Below are positions 40,061 through 53,340 of a stretch of 64,000 nt of DNA, piece after piece (the stretch's first letter is position 1; each line of letters begins with the position of its first letter). Under the pieces are notes generated by a model. That model saw only the letters and a program-made list of their open reading frames with translations, searched no databases and had not been told where the DNA came from. The position numbers and the translations under genes were made by a program. The DNA lies in contig NW_023601543.1 of the NCBI RefSeq assembly GCF_014898055.3, forward strand, positions 11,183,314 through 11,247,313. Direction: 5' to 3'. Source of the stretch: Talpa occidentalis. Its lineage: Eukaryota; Chordata; Mammalia; Eulipotyphla; Talpidae.

Positions 40061-42237
40061 ATGTCACAAGAACCCATCCTGTGGACCAAGAAAGCACCCC
40101 CACATCCAAACAAATGCCCAAACCACAGACCCCAGAGGCCAATCTCTTCTGTCAACATATAGCTAAGCCCTGGGGCCGCTCCTCAAGTGCCATCTTCCAG
40201 GTGAAGTTCATGGCCCCTGTAGAACAGCTGCAATACTTTGAGATTCAGAAACATTTGGATTATGGGTTAGCCTTAAACATCTTGAACACAAAGTATTGCA
40301 TACCAAGAGAAGAATCAGAAAGCACAGGTAGTGAAGCTGTAAATGGCATTACCCATCCCCCCAGAAGAAGGGATCCCACCAGTGCCCCCTTAATAAAAGA
40401 GCATGTGAGAGGACCACACACCCACAATCACTGGAGGTTCTAGGCTCACTCTAACCCCATGGTCTGAGACATCGGTTCAGGACACAGGAGGAAGAGCCAA
40501 GTGGCTGGCTCCTGGTAGGAGGCATATTGCGCACCTTGAGGGTCAGCACCCCAACTGAACAGCCTGTACTCTCCACACTCACAGCAGACAGCAGTCCATC
40601 AAGGCCTTGCGCCATTCTGCACGGCTACTTGATCTGACTGAGGGTGACCGAGAGCAGTGCATCCACGTAGGGTTCAATGAAAAAGTGCCCACCCATGCTC
40701 TTTTGCCAACTGGCGAAGAAGCGGTAGAGTAGGTCTGCGAGAACAGGAGGCCAGGGAAGCCCGGCAGCCCCACCTAAATGTGAACTGGGAGGCCCTCCTT
40801 TGAAGCAGACAGTCATCTCCATGCTGAGTTCGCACACAGTCTAGTGGAATGAGAAGCCAAATTCAAATCCAGGCCCATCTACAGAAGGCTGTTCCATTGC
40901 ACGCGCGTACACACAGCCAGCACAGGCTTTTCACCCTCTGTCGGAAAGATGGACACACTAAAGGTCCATAACGGGGGGTCTCAGTCCCCACCTCCACCAA
41001 GGATCTCTGAGGTCCTGTGGTTCACAAGCAGCAGAGATGAAACCTCTGGTGCCTGGGAGGGTTTGTCTCCCGACTCAACAGTCACAACCATAATTTCAGC
41101 CTCAATCTGATGAGCACCGGAAAAAGAGTAAGTTCCATCAAAGCCAGGCCCCCTCGGGCCAGAGGAGGTACATGAATACAGAGATCGTCTCCCAACTCAA
41201 TAGCATAAGCAGAAACGCAGCCTGAATCTGATGAGCACTGGAAAGAGAAAGTTCCATCAAAGCCAGGGCCACACAAGCCGCAAAAGGTCATGAATACGGG
41301 GATCGTTCCCAACTCAAGAGCCATAACCACAAACTCAGCTAGAAGCTGCTGAGCACTAGAAAGAGAAAGTTATATCAAAGCCAGCGCCCCAGGAGCCGCA
41401 GGAGCCGGTAAAGGGACATGAATATCAAAAATCTGAAAAATGCTTTGGCTCATGACGCACTCTGTCAACAGAAGCAAGCCCGGCTTTCCTCAAATCCCTC
41501 ACATTATTTGCCCATGAGCAACATACAGCGTGACAAGCAGGAAGATGCAGCAAAGCGTCGCCTGCAGAGGAAGCCCACCCTGCATGGACAGGCAGAAAAT
41601 GAGGATCTGCCCACCCCATAAAAGTCTGAAGTTCACAAAGGGCCTGTTTCTCATGTCATATACATCCATGGGCCTTGCTAACTCTGCGCCCAGCTGTGCC
41701 GGCCAACAGGTAGCCGGGGAGAGTGGGGACTGGGAACAGTACACACAGCCTGAACCCACAATGCCCATCACAACACTGACAGCGGTCCCCTTTCCTGCCC
41801 TTCCTGTTTCCTGATGCCCTCAGAGTGCCCCCCCTATCTTGGGGGGTCCACAATGAGTCCACTGCATTTCTGACTAGTGGTAGCAATGGGGAGCTATGGC
41901 ACCGCTCCCCCTTCAAACAACCCTCTACTGCTGCATCTCCCACTGCTGGGTCTCCCACAGCTGCATTTCCCATAGTCCTAGCCATGTGCAGTTGGCGCCT
42001 AGCACAACGACTTTTCCTTGAGGGTAGGCTGAGAGCCATTGAGGCAATGCAACTGCCCAATGCCAAGAAAGAATCACAGAAGAGCTGGAACACCAAGCAT
42101 CCACACCTTGTGGTCAAGGACTTCCAGCAACTACCGCCACCTAGGGGCCCCAAGGCTTTGTCCATTCTTGAGAAGAATGCACTTGCCCTAGAGTCACTGT
42201 GATTTGGGATTGGTTTGGACAAGCATCCATAACTTCT
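40061..42237. repeat. Tandem array unit B (3'-truncated)
   Basis: It repeats the first two thirds of unit A (markers up to 'ggccccaaggctttgtcc' near 42.15 kb), then jumps to the 'gctacttgatctgactgagg' block of unit C. It carries three copies of a 120-bp sub-repeat (near 41107, 41228 and 41347). It lacks the 39.1-40.0 kb portion of unit A. Confidence 0.82.
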
Positions 42238-45215
42238 GCATGGCTACTTGATCTGACTGAGGGCGAGCGAGAGCACTGCATCCGCGGAGGGTTCAATGAA
42301 AACGTGCCCACCCATGATGCTCTTTTGCCAACTGGCGAAGAAGCGGTAGAGTAGGTCTGCGAGAACAGGAGGCCAGGAAAGCCTGGCAGCCCCACCTAAA
42401 TGTGAAATGTGAGGCCCTCATTAGAAACAGACAGTCATCTCTATGCTGTGTTTGGACATTCTAGTAGAATGAGAAGTCAGCCTTAAATCCAGACCCATAT
42501 ACAGAAGGCTGTTCAAGCACACGGGCATGCACACAGCCTGCACAGTCTTTTCACCCTCTGTAGGAATTGGTGGACACACAAAATATCCATGACATAGGGT
42601 CTCAGTCCCCACCTCCACCAAGGATCTGTGAGGTCCTCTGGTTCACTGCAGCAGAGATGAAACCTCTGGTGACAGGGAGGGTTTGTCTCCCGACTCAACA
42701 GCCAAAACCATAATCTCAGCCTCAATCTGATGAGCACCGGAAAGAGAAATTTCCATCAAAGCTATGGCCAAACGAGCCGGAGGAGCTACATGAATGCAGG
42801 GTTCATCTCCCAACTCAATAGCCATATCCAGAAACTCAGCCTGAATCTGATGAGCATTGGAAAGAGAAAGTTCCATCAAAGCCAGGGTCACACGAGCCGG
42901 TAAAGGGACATGAATATCAAAAATCTGAAAAATGCTTTGGCTCATGACGCACACTGTCAACAGAAGCAAGCCCGGCTTTCCTCATATCCTCACATTCGTT
43001 GCCCATGAGCAACATACAGCGTGACAAGCAATACAAAACAGTACACAGAAGCAGGAAGATGCAGCAAAGCGTCGCCTGCAGAGAAAGCCCATCCTGCACG
43101 GACAGACAGAAAATGAGGATCTGCCCACCCCATAAAGGTCTGAAGTTCGCAAAGGGCCTGTTTCTCATGTCTTATACATCCACGGGCCTTGCTAACTCTG
43201 CGCCCTGCTGTGCCGGCCAACAGGTAGCCGGGGAGAGTGGGGACTGGGAACAGTACACACAGCCTGAACCCACAATGCCCATCACAACACTGACAGCGGT
43301 CCTCTTTCCTGCCCTTCCTGTTTCCTGATGCCCTCAGAGTGCCCCCCTATCTTCGGGGGTTCACAATGAGTCCACTGCATTTCTGACTAGTGGTAGTAAT
43401 GGGGAGCTACGTCACTGCTCCCCCCTCAAACAACCCTCTACTGCTGCATCTCCCACTGCTGGGTCTCCCACAGCTGCATTTCCCATAGTCCTAGCCATGT
43501 GCAGTTGGCGCCTAGCACAACGACTTTTCCTTGAGGGTAGGCTGAGAGCCATTGAGGCAATGCAACTGCCCAATGCCAAGAAAGAATCACAGAAGAGCTG
43601 GAACACCAAGCATCCACACCTTGTGGTCAAGGACTTCCAGCAACTAGAGCCACTTAGGGGCCCCAAGGCTTTGTCCATTCTTGAGAAGAATGCACTTGCC
43701 CTGTGAGCGCTGTGATTTGGGGATTGGTTGGGACAAAGCATCCATAACTTCTGGCTGACAAAAGGGAGAAGGGAAAGCTAGAGACTGTGAGGAGAGGCTA
43801 GTCCTCTCCAGCAAGAGGACTAGGAGGCTCATCCTGCTGCCTGGTGGCTTGACCAGGGAAGTTCCTGATAATCAGGCCCATCTGCACATGCTCCTGAAGA
43901 TGCAAGCAGGGCCAGTGACTAGCAATGTCCCAAACAAGGCCCACACGTTTTTCTACCCACCAAGGTGCAGAGGAAGGGCAGCAGGTGCGTGCTGACAGCA
44001 AATCGGCAAATGCTCCAACTGTATTCCCTGCCAGACTTCTGGATTTCTGATGATTGCTACATGCCTCCGCTCTGTGAACAAGACGTCACACTGCTGGGAC
44101 ATTCGAGTCAGAGCACACACGCCCGGCAACAGGCCTGGGCCAATTTTCTCCCCAAACCCCAAGGTCCTCAAACCCTAGAGGCTGCCAAGTTCAGCGTGTG
44201 CTTCCTCTAGGAATTTGTCATCAGACACTTGTGACTTGGGAGTGTTCAAGAAGGAGTGTCTGTGCACATACTGCACAGATGCAGTATGTGGAAAGAGTTT
44301 TCAGCAAACTCAGCTCACATTCCTCTGTGACTCTGTGAGACACAGCCCGCTACCACTATGCAAGGGTGGGCGGTTAAACCACCCAGAAACAGAGCAGATG
44401 CCTTCGAGGAGACTCGTGATGAATCCCCTCAGAGAAAACACTACATGGCTCATGGGGGAAGGCAGTACACCGCAGGAGGCAAAAAGAACAAAGACTCCCA
44501 ACACCATAGCCAGAACTCCCAAAGCTGCTGTAAAGCAAGGAACATCACCCATCAGGACTCTCCACTTTGAAGAGGGCGCCACGTTCTCACGTCATACTCC
44601 AAGATGTGAGCCGTGGTCTTCCGTCCCTCATTGATGCCAACCCCAGGTGTTCCAGGGATGTGGCAATGAGCAGGAGTCACTCCTAGGAAACAGAATTTCC
44701 CCATTTCCGTCGGGGCTGACAGGAGTGTGCAGTGAGCAGGAGACACCTGGCACAGAGAATTACCCCCGTCACCTTCAGGGCCGGCTTAGCCTATCCGACG
44801 CTCCTGCTCCGAGACCATACAGCAGAGAGCCATTCTTCCTAGGCCTCTCCCCACCTCTGAGTGTTAGCCCCGGAAGGGATGGCCATATCAAGGCCCTCCC
44901 CTTTGGAGACTCTCCCATCTACAGTGCTTCTCCTGAAAAGAACCGACAATCAAAAGTGGGGAGAGAACCAGTCATGAATCCATTTTTCAGTTCACGATGT
45001 GTTCTCCTCTGTACACTGGTACAGCCACTAAGGGAAAGAGCCGGGGCCTTCTCAAAATATGAAAAACAGCACTATCGTTCTTTTCAATAGCCAGGCTGTG
45101 GAAACAACCCAGGTAACAACCAGCGGATAAAAGGATGGGACGTGGTACACACAGGTACCTACAACAAAGATATGAAAAGGTACATATTCCATTTCAAAGA
45201 CCTTGTTTGTCTAAA
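42238..45215. repeat. Tandem array unit C (5'-truncated)
   Basis: It starts at the 'gctacttgatctgactgagg' block and then follows unit A to the L1-like tail, including the 44.25-kb and 44.64-kb blocks. Offsets to unit A are about 5.15 kb in the distal half. Two copies of the 120-bp sub-repeat lie at about 42727 and 42847, giving an open minus frame of 108 codons (42643-42969) with a 40-residue period. Confidence 0.82.
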
Positions 45216-47460
45216 ATGTCACAAGAACCCATCCTGTGGACCAAGAAAGCACCCCCACATCCAAACAAATGCCCAAACCACAGACCCCAGAGGCCAATCC
45301 CTTCTGTCAACATATAGCTAAGCCCTGGGGCCGCTCCTCAAGTGCCATCTTCCAGGTGAAGTTCATGGCCCCTGTAGAACAGCTGCAATACTTTGAGATT
45401 CAGAAACATTTGGATTATGGGTTAGCCTTTAACATCTTGAACACAAAGTATTGCATACCAAGAGAAGAATCAGAAAGCACAGGTAGTGAAGCTGTAAATG
45501 GCATTACCCATCCCCCCAGAAGAAGGGATCCCACCAGTGCCCCCTTAATAAAAGAGCATGTGAGAGGACCACACACCCACAATCACTGGAGGTTCTAGGC
45601 TCACTCTAACCCCATGGTCTGAGACATCGGTTCAGGACACAGGAGGAAGAGCCAAGTGGCTGGCTCCTGGTAGGAGGCATATTGCGCACCTTGAGGGTCA
45701 GCACCCCAACTGAACAGCCTGTACTCTCCACACTCACAGCAGACAGCAGTCCATCAAGGCCTTGCGCCATTCTGCACGGCTACTTGATCTGACTGAGGGT
45801 GACCGAGAGCAGTGCATCCACGTAGGGTTCAATTTAAACGTGCCCACCCATGCTCTTTTGCCAACTGGCGAAGAAGCGGTAGAGTAGGTCTGCGAGAACA
45901 GGAGGCCAGGGAAGCCCGGCAGCCCCACCTAAATGTGAACTGGGAGGCCCTCATTTGAAGCAGACAGTCATCTCCATGCTGAGTTCGCACACAGTCTAGT
46001 GGAATGAGAAGCCAAATTCAAATCCAGGCCCATCTACAGAAGGCTGTTCCATTGCACGCGCGTGCACACAGCCTGCACAGGCTTTTCACCCTCTGTTGGA
46101 AAGATGGACACACTAAAGGTCCATAACGGGGGGTCTCAGTCCCCATCTCCACCAAGGATCTCTGAGGTCCTGTGGTTCACAAGCAGCGTAGATGAAACCG
46201 CTAGTGACAGGAAGGGTTTGTCTCCCGACTGAACAGCCACAACCATAATCTCAGCCTGAACCTGATGAGCACCGGAAAGAGAAATTTCCATCAAAGCCAG
46301 GGCCACGCGAGCCGGAAAAGGGACATGAATATCAAAAATCTGAAAAATGCTTTGGCTCATGACGCACACTGTCAACAGAAGCAAGCCCGGCTTTCCTCAA
46401 ATCCCTCACATTATTTGCCTTTGAGCAACATACAGCATGACAAGCAATACAAAACAGTACACGGAAGCAGGAAGATGCAGCAAAGCGTCGCCTGCAGAGA
46501 AAGCCCATCCTGCACGGACAGACAGAAAATGAGGATCTGCCCACCCCATAAAGGTCTGAAGTTCCCAAAAGGCCTGTTTCTCATGTTATATAAATCCACG
46601 GGCCTTGCTAACACTCCGCCCAGCTGTGCCAGCCAACAGGTAGCCGGGGAGAGTGGGGACTGGGAACAGTACACACAGCCTGAACCCGCAATGCCCATCA
46701 CAACACTGACAGCGGTCCCCTTTCCTGCCCTTCCTGTTTCCTGATGCCCTCAGTGTGCCCCCAAATCTCCTGGGGTCCACCATGCGTCCGCTGCATTTCT
46801 GACGGTGGAGAGTCATGGGGAATCCACTGTACTGCTCCCCCCTCAAAAAGCCCTGTACAGCTGCATCTCCCACAGCTGCTTTTCCCACAGCTGCTTTTCC
46901 CATAGTCCTAAACCATGTGCAGTTGACGCCTAGAACCACAACTTTTCCTTGAGGGTAGGCTGAGAGCCTCCGAGGCAATGCAACTGCCCATCAACACCCT
47001 CATCTTTGCCTGAGGGCCCTGTGGTCTCAAATCACACTCAAAGACGTGAGCCGTGGTCTTCTCTCCCCCAGTTATGTCTAACCCGGCTAGTATCAGGGAT
47101 GTGGCAATGAGCAGGAGACAGGTATGGCCAAGTAGAATTTCCCTATTCAGTCAGGGCTGACACGAGCTGTGGCAGTGAGCAGGAGACACCTGAGCCAGGC
47201 AATGACCCCCTTGCCTTTCAGGGCTGTCTTTTCTATCCCATGCTCATTCTCTGAGAGCATCCAACAGAGAGCCATTCTTCATAGGCCTCTCCCCTCCTCT
47301 GGGTGTTAGGCCCCTGACGGGATGGCCATCTCAAGGCCGTCATCCTATCTTTTCTCATCAGGGAAGTCCCTGTCCCTTTCTGACACTCTAAACTCTATAC
47401 TTTTCTTTAAAGCAGCCTAAAATCAAAGTGCCTGGCAAATGAGTCTTGAAAGCCATTTAC
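45216..47460. repeat. Tandem array unit D (internally deleted, more diverged end)
   Basis: Its first 1.5 kb is nearly identical to units A and B (offset to unit A 8575 bp). After about 46985 it skips the middle blocks and resumes with a diverged version of the 'gatgtggcaatgagcaggag' block near 47.1 kb, ending about 47.46 kb. The diverged end may mark the old edge of the array. Confidence 0.75.
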
Positions 47461-50400
47461 GTCTAGGCCTATTTCCGTACCAGGTATGTCCACCACTTCG
47501 CATACAAATCTGTATCGTGTACATAAGCATATGGGAAAGAAACGAAGACACAGAGATCTGGGTAACCACGTCAGACATGAAAACATTCCCTAAGAAGGTG
47601 CTCACAGCTTAGGGAGTAACGCCACCGGGAAAGCGCCAGCTGAACTCCCATTTGAGTTGCCCGGGTCCCGAATTTTCGGCTATTGCTTTGACAAGGTAAT
47701 GACCCATCTCTCTAGCATCAACAGTTCTGCAAAACGTAGACAGCAGTAGTACTTAAGTTTTCAGGGCTTGGGGGGACTAGGTAAGAAGTCACAGAAAAGA
47801 AGTGAGCACGGACCTTGGCTCTGTGAAGCTCTCTGTCTGTGGAGGGGCAGCTCTTTTCCGACTTGCATCATGACCACCATCATAACCACCGAGTCATCAG
47901 TCTGTCCCGGTGACTGACACGCCTCTCAAAGTGACTGTTGCTGTGCCAATCACACTACTGTCTGCATGTGAGGGGGAATCGGTGTAACAAGGCCCATACT
48001 CCATTTCCAAAACCTTGCCACAGTATCCATCCTTTTTCTATTACCCGTATAAATAAGGGGCAGCGACAAACGTTCAGGAAAATGGGAGTTTGAGGTATAA
48101 TATTTCACACCAAGAAATTACGGTACATTACGATTCCTAACCCAGGAAGAGGAAAAACTCTTTGGGTATATGCCTTGTAATGCTAAGTGACAAGGCAGCT
48201 TAGTGCTCTTTGAAAACATTTTACAATAGTGCATTTTTCGTCAGCACACTTCCCCACCTCTCAGTTTCTCAAATGCCTTCACCTGAATGTCAGTGAATTA
48301 CTCCCCACACAGAACACAAGTGGTTGACCTGGAAAAGCATAGAGTGGAGACCTCTGGCACTGCCTGTGGACAGGCACCCTCTGGCCTGCATAGTGCACAC
48401 GCCCTAGAAAGTCCTTCCAGGTGCTGGCTGCTGAGCCATCCCAGTCCATCCGAACAGAAGGTGGCTGAGGTTAAGCAAAGCCTGGGCTCCTGGGATGCCT
48501 CTAGCTTCACAGCAGGATTAAAGAGGGGTGATTTCTAAGAGGATGCTTGAGTCACTCCAGAGGCAACTTGCTGGCCCTATGAAAGGAAACATAAAAGTTT
48601 AATGAAATGTGGCACCGTCTACAGAGCTTGGATGGAGGTGCGTGGGCAGCTGCTGGGAGAAGAGCTAAAGCAAGTACCATAAACATCTGCTCCCACATGT
48701 GCATTCAGGACTAGGGTACTGATTCCTTGAGCGTCACCTGCGCGCTAAGCACTTAACAGCGGGGACCACAGTTCAGCCTCACGACATCATGATATCGTGG
48801 TACGATTCCCACCGTGCAAAGGAGGAAACTGAGATTCAAAGATGAAAGTGAAAAGAACCGTGAGACTTTGAGGCTCAGAGACAGGAGACTGTTTGTGAAT
48901 GAATCATGATGTGCGGTCCCAGCAAGGTCTGAAAGCAAAGACGGGCCGAGAATGCTGGCAGGTGAAGCTGAAGGAAATACTGGCCTCTGTGTTATCTTAA
49001 TCGTTAGCCTATGTCTCCAGGACCCCTACCACATGTAACTGCTCCCCCTACAACTGTGGGGGTAGACTGGTAACTACCATTTCCCACCACCTCCTTGGCC
49101 CACAGGCCCCACCTTTACCCTTTTTTCACACACAGAAATGCTTCAAAATACCTTCTGATCGACGTTCTCTCTCATTCTAGGAAAAGAGACACCTGAGCAG
49201 CACTCCCACGATTCCTGCATTCCCAAAGTTGCTTTCGACAGTCCAGTCCAGTCCAGTCCAGTCCAGTCCACCTCGATGCCGCCTGCTACTGCCAGAATTT
49301 GCAGCCCGAATAAAAAAATCCATCAGAACTTTGACGGTAGAATTTCGAGATGAGCCCATTTTGAAAGCTGACATTCGAATAAAGTCAATGTGACCGTAAC
49401 AAGAGCACCCACAGTGGACAGAGGAACACAAATAGGACTGGGGAAACAAACATGTCACTGCCCGGTGAAAGAAATTGTAGACATAGGGTTTCTACCACAG
49501 CGTTGGTGAACAGTGCCCAGACAGTTTCTATCTCAGAGACACAGGGAAGGGGCTTCAACCCCATTTGAAACGATACCCAGGAGAGAGGAGACGGGAGCTA
49601 GCCTCCACCCAACGCCTTGGCAGTATATAACAAAAGGTCGCTCTTACTTGTCTGGTGGTTCTGCACCCTTGGTTCTGGTTTCACTCTCTTCTCATCACAG
49701 GCCCCTAGGCTGGTCAGTACTGGACTTTTCCATCACAGGCCCTGAAGGAAGTAGTGATTACACAAGTCTGAAAGAGACTTACCTGTGGCTACGGAGCTTA
49801 GCATAACTGCAAGAAAGTTGGGTAACTTGGAAACTCACAGAGGTGGGTGTTTGGGACAAACATCCACTTTACCTTAAGCCGGGGAGCTTCAAGGAGAGGA
49901 AAACACTTGGTCAGTCTGAGTTTCCACTCATGTAGTCTATACCAAGCAGAGTAGGCCAGATGTTATCGAAGATAAGGTAAGACAGAAGTGCTGGTCACAG
50001 GCCTGGCTGCCCCTTGAAAATGAACCACAGCTCCTCCTGTTTTTACCAAGCATCCCAGGGGAATGATGCTGATTTACAGTGAGAGGCAATGCCACTAAAC
50101 TGGAGACAGGGAATGGCAGAGAAAAGTCTACTTCTCTCCCCTGTAGGCACAAGGAAACCGCTTATGCAAAACTATAGGCAACCAACCGCTAGAATGCCTG
50201 TTGTGTTCTCCTCACTTTGTCATCCATTACTGACACTCATTTGCCATGCAAGTGGGTGGGTAAAACATTTCCGGTGGGTTTCAAGTCTTTGTTACCAAAT
50301 GCTCACAGTAACAGACTGTGAAATAAACACCGCCTGAATGCAAACTTGGTGTGTTGGTGTCAGCAATCGATAACATAGTAAGTTGGGACATTTCTTACAT

Positions 50401-51100
50401 AGGAATGAACGGGAAAAAAAAAAAAAACAACCACATAGAACAGCCTCATGGAGAATTCCATGTATAAATAAGTATATTAACATGTGAAACTGAACATGGT
50501 GTTCAGTGAAAACGTGGAGAAAACAATGAAAATGTGGAGCAGTTGTGAATACATCAGACATCTGGGGGCATTTGCTCCACACATTTGCAAGTGTGCCCCT
50601 CAGACACTATGGGCAATGGGCAGTTAATCAAAGTGCCTTCATTGCACACTTAGACATTGTTCAAGCTCTAGAGCCCGGCTAGTTGGGATCCCAATTCCTG
50701 AAAACTGCTTTCCTGGCAGGACCAGGGACACAGATCAAGGAAAACTGAAATACCAGCAATGAATTCCTTCACACGTCTAAAATGTAATGGAGGTGGATTG
50801 GGGGATACCCATGTCATGACAATGCCAGGGCCTTTTCAACATGGAGTAATACACAAGATTCCAGTCAATGTCAAGAATCAAGCAGCTAAAATGCTAATAG
50901 TAAGCAAACTCAACCATCCTCCTCACCCCGAGGAAGTAACTGTTTAATTGGACACCAAGTATCAGTTCACTCCCGGGGAGGAAGGTCCTCAGGGTTGGAG
51001 TACACAAAGAGTTTGCCTGTGTTTGAATTGCCCCTTTGGAAAACACCTCGGGTGCCACACCGGAAGGAGGCAGGAGCATAAAGGGGCTGGCACAGCCGAT
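47461..51100. other. Unique stretch between array and CpG island
   Basis: No gene is recognised. It contains an antisense MIR piece at about 48725-48850 ('...gcaaaggaggaaactgagattc') and six GTCCA units at 49241-49270. Frames are under 100 codons. Confidence 0.4.
49241..49270. repeat. (GTCCA)6 pentanucleotide microsatellite
   Basis: Six perfect tandem GTCCA units. Confidence 0.9.
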
Positions 51101-51559
51101 TCCTTAAGTCACTGAGCTAGCACCTGGGGTTTAAGGCACAGTTGTGGCTCGTGACCAAGGAGGCAGGTCAGCACCCTCTGCCATGGGGGCGGAAGGAGCA
51201 GCATGTCCAGTCTGGACCAGGGGCTCAAGCCAGGAGCGTGGGCGTGGTCCTGGGCCAGACTGGGCAGGCGTACTTTTTTTTTCCTATGGCAGAAGAGCTG
51301 GACAGAGGCCCTAGGCCAACATTTAACAGAAATAGCAGTACACGAGATGCCCCTTTTGGTTCCGAAATAAAATTCAAAAGTGTGCTTGTTGACCTGCAAG
51401 GACCGCTCACTCCTAGAGGTCTCTCTGGGGGTGAACTTCCTAATACGCACATCGAAAAAGCCCCGCGATTGTCCAAGGAAATGCACGAAACCACTAAAGG
51501 CAGAACTAAGTCAAATAACGTGCTATGCCTCATGCACTTATTGGAGAAACGGAACGCCC

Positions 51560-52650
51560 CAAGAACGGGAGCCACTGCCGGCGCAGGCCGCCAGCGGCGC
51601 TTCCGGGGACTCGACTGGGGTGAAACCGCCGAACCCCCTCCGCCCCCGACAGGGTCGAGCTGTGTAATTTTTACGTTTTAAACACAACTTTATTCACCTT
51701 GATCTCATCTATGGAATAAGACACACGGAACGATGCTGTCTTACATGTTTAATGGTAAAGAAAACGAAAGGTTAGACGAGCGGACCCTGGGCACCGGCCA
51801 CGGCCGGAAAGCAAGCGCCCCACAGGCGGGCAGACCAACTTTTCCTCCTTTGCGAATTAAAGGTAACTGGAAAACGTTCAAGGCAAAGCTTAGGAAAAGG
51901 GCCGACCCACACCGACCGGGACAAAACGCTACCAAACACAACCGCCGAACACCAGAGCCAGAACAGGTGAGCCGCGGGCTCAAGGCCCACCCCCTGCGGA
52001 GCCCCGACTGCCGGAAGAGGCCAGGCCTCGGCCAGCAGCCGGCGCTGCCCTTCAAATCCCATCGACATCACCCCGTTTTCTCTTCAAGAACATTTCTCCA
52101 CGGGGAACGGGAGAGACCAGAGTGCAGGAAAATCAAAGATGGGGAACAGGCAACGAGATGGTAAACCTAGGGCCCCAACCCCTGCCATCCCGCCGCCCTC
52201 TCCTCGTCGTCGTCGTCGTCACCACCAAAACATCCCCCAAACGTTAACAGGGCCACCGAGGGGGTTCGAGACCCACGTTGCCACCGACAAACTGGTCCGA
52301 AGGGCCATCGCGTGGGTACGTCGTGCCCCAACAGGGCAAAGGCCCTTCTCTGGGAGCCGGGCGCGAGGCCACGGGCAGAGCCGTCAAAGTTTGTTCAGAG
52401 CCACCACCCGCCCAGACTCCCGAGCACACTCCCAAGAGCCCAGGGCCACAGAAAGCCAACGACACTCACATCTGTTGAGATCGTAGGAAAGGGCGACGCC
52501 ATCTGCCCTCGTCACCGGGAGGAACCGTCCGCGAAGCCGCCAGGTAAATCCATTGTGTCACCCACAGTGTTAAGGCTGGCGGGCCCAGCACGAGCTAGGG
52601 GGTCTTCGCCAACGGTTATTTTGGCCCCGCCTTCCAACGTCGCTATTGGT
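51560..52650 (-). promoter_or_regulatory. CpG island with minus-strand promoter signals
   Basis: About 1 kb of high CpG density. Near the right end, reading on the minus strand, there is a CCAAT box (caaccaatagcgac, about 52640-52653), then a GC box (ggcggggcc) near 52625. Then comes a putative 5'UTR and an ATG at 52502-52500, followed by a donor-like GAT|GTGAGT about 33 nt later. A CGT run (cgtcgtcgtcgtcgtc) lies at 52206-52221. I do not recognise the short N-terminal peptide. A minus-strand AATAAA at plus 51689-51694 could end a short transcript, or a longer one may continue leftward. Confidence 0.5.
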
Positions 52651-53340
52651 TGTCCTCAGTGATGGACAGGTACGCGGTCCACTCGCACCAGTTCTGCAGT
52701 GGCCACCTCTGCAGATGTCTTAAAGGTCCCGCTGAATTCTTCCTTGCCCACGGGGGTATGGCTTTTGTACCTGTTACACCCACTCCCAATGTGCGTTTCC
52801 ACTACTCATACCTTGGCACATACCATATCCTCTACTTCCTGTCACGTCTGATGTTAGGAATGGGGCTCGCACCGTTTTTCCAGGCCTAGCTCGATTATGC
52901 CCTCCTCTGGTAACCCTTTCATGCCGGCCTTCTCCCAACCCAACAATTACATGTGAGCTTTTGCTACTAGGTGGGTACCTGGGGAGACATCGTAACTGGC
53001 ATGCCTGGCAATGCCATGGGCTCTGGGGTCAGACAGCATTGGGCTGGACACAGAATAAAGCCCCAAAGTATGCTTGGAATTTTGGCAAGCTAGCTGAGCT
53101 TGTAGCGAATGGGGGCTGGTCCGGGGAAATGAACACCAAAGGTCACTCATAGCAACCACCCAGGATTAATTGCCACCACGAATTCAAACAATTCCCAGCC
53201 ATCACACCCTACCTTTTCCTCCCTCGACCTTGGAAACCCCCTTTTCGCTTTCAAGATTCAGTGTAAACATACTCTTGTCTGACCCCTTCGTGATTGCATG
53301 GTCCCGCCCACACCCCTCTGCAGAGGAAAGATTTCTTCTG

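Noticed and set aside
44215..44634. Possible zinc-finger remnant ('CTYC..' and 'CGKSF' words) in array units A and C
   Set aside because: No H-x3-H half, no TGEKP linker and no second finger; a single CGKSF is not enough.
36640..47460. CRISPR-like or bacterial tandem array
   Set aside because: Units are kilobase-sized and the context is mammalian; there are no short direct repeats with unique spacers.
51142..51681. 179-codon plus ORF at the edge of the 51.6-kb CpG island
   Set aside because: It lies opposite the predicted promoter direction, has an ordinary composition for chance GC-rich frames, and has no recognised domain.
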